Below, piece by piece: positions 63,901-64,000 of a stretch of 64,000 nucleotides of DNA. The DNA lies in the NCBI RefSeq assembly GCF_029338395.1, contig NZ_CP119811.1, positions 121,392 through 185,391 of the forward strand. The letters are read 5' to 3'. Position 1 is the first letter of the stretch. Each line of letters opens with the position of its first letter. The notes below the pieces were generated by a model, which was not told where the DNA came from, did no database searches, and worked only from the letters and a program-made list of their open reading frames with translations. The DNA is from Halorussus caseinilyticus (lineage in GTDB: Archaea > Halobacteriota > Halobacteria > Halobacteriales > Haladaptataceae). Made by a program: the position numbers and the translations under genes.

Positions 63901-64000
63901 GTAGGTGTAGACCGCTAAGTCCGACTCGTCGCCGACCGCCTGCTCGTCGTAGTCGATGGAGAGGTTTGCTTGCTCGAACTCGGCGTCCGCGTCCACGTCC
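60940..64000 (-). pseudogene. TSP3-repeat protein with nuclease-like tail (toxin 3), partial and frameshifted
   Basis: The 5' end lies beyond the window. Three single-base deletions are needed to read it through: near 63832 (G run), near 63015 and near 62870. Frames used are 63996-63802, 63805-62831 and 62853-60940. Contains a Cys-bearing domain (GWNCTGSCSTGAG), an Asp-rich linker, TSP3 motifs (DSDGDGLTNG, DADTDGDGITDG), then a helical middle like toxin 2. The last ~130 residues (EESWIHITARHIIGTDLDDE to WANGEWVE) look like an RNase-type polymorphic toxin tail. An immunity-like gene follows after 3 bp. Confidence 0.68.

Overview
The window is haloarchaeal. The coding DNA is GC-rich and the proteins are acidic. 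Promoters look archaeal (TATA boxes, many leaderless-type starts). The replication gene is an Orc1/Cdc6 protein flanked by G-string origin repeats, and there is a ParA-type partition locus. With plasmid maintenance genes, CRISPR arrays without cas genes, toxin-antitoxin and restriction-modification genes, duplicated blocks and pseudogenes, the window is best read as part of a plasmid, megaplasmid or integrated plasmid. I could not identify the species.

Layout. (1) 1-6663: a natural-product-like cluster. It has a 30-residue acidic peptide, two tandem SagB/ThcOx-type flavin dehydrogenases, a phosphotriesterase-family hydrolase, an O-carbamoyltransferase and an MFS exporter. (2) 7034-9235: a stand-alone 2-oxoacid-dehydrogenase-type acyltransferase and an arsR-arsM pair. 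(3) 9390-13530: the replicon core, with orc1 bracketed by origin repeats, parA plus a partner gene, and an iteron field. (4) 14000-33171: two giant secreted thrombospondin-type-3 (TSP3) repeat proteins with nuclease-like C-termini, each followed by a tightly linked small immunity-like gene. Between them lie a 14-repeat CRISPR array and a truncated copy of a locus found intact at 53-59 kb. (5) 33493-36230: a two-gene operon ending in a CHAT-domain caspase-like protease. (6) 36500-53210: a mosaic of repeated modules (below), carrying a restriction-modification system, a Panacea-type toxin-antitoxin pair, a second type of CRISPR array and several PhiH1-repressor-like winged-helix genes. (7) 53270-64000: a secreted and membrane protein locus that includes a VirB2/TrbC-like small protein, then a third TSP3 toxin with its immunity genes, running off the right edge.

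The most interesting observation is a recurring module. Four loci (about 37226, 40946, 44411 and 48614) each have a TATA-like box about 25 bases upstream of a three-way-junction RNA. This RNA ends directly before an ORF beginning ATG TAC GC. In all four, the 3' strand of the closing stem can pair instead with a segment touching the start codon, and the stem sequence differs between loci while both pairings are kept. That looks like a cis-acting RNA switch. Two of these RNAs lead five- to six-gene cassettes (winged helix, zinc ribbons, coiled coil). Both cassettes are followed by a 203-nt element closed by a 13-bp inverted repeat, then a CRISPR array, then paired 44-nt hairpins. The other two RNAs lead zinc-finger gene pairs next to the same hairpins.

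Many genes are split by single-base frameshifts, mostly one missing base and often in a G or C run. Either the sequence contains indel errors or these accessory genes are decaying, so split genes are annotated here as single loci.
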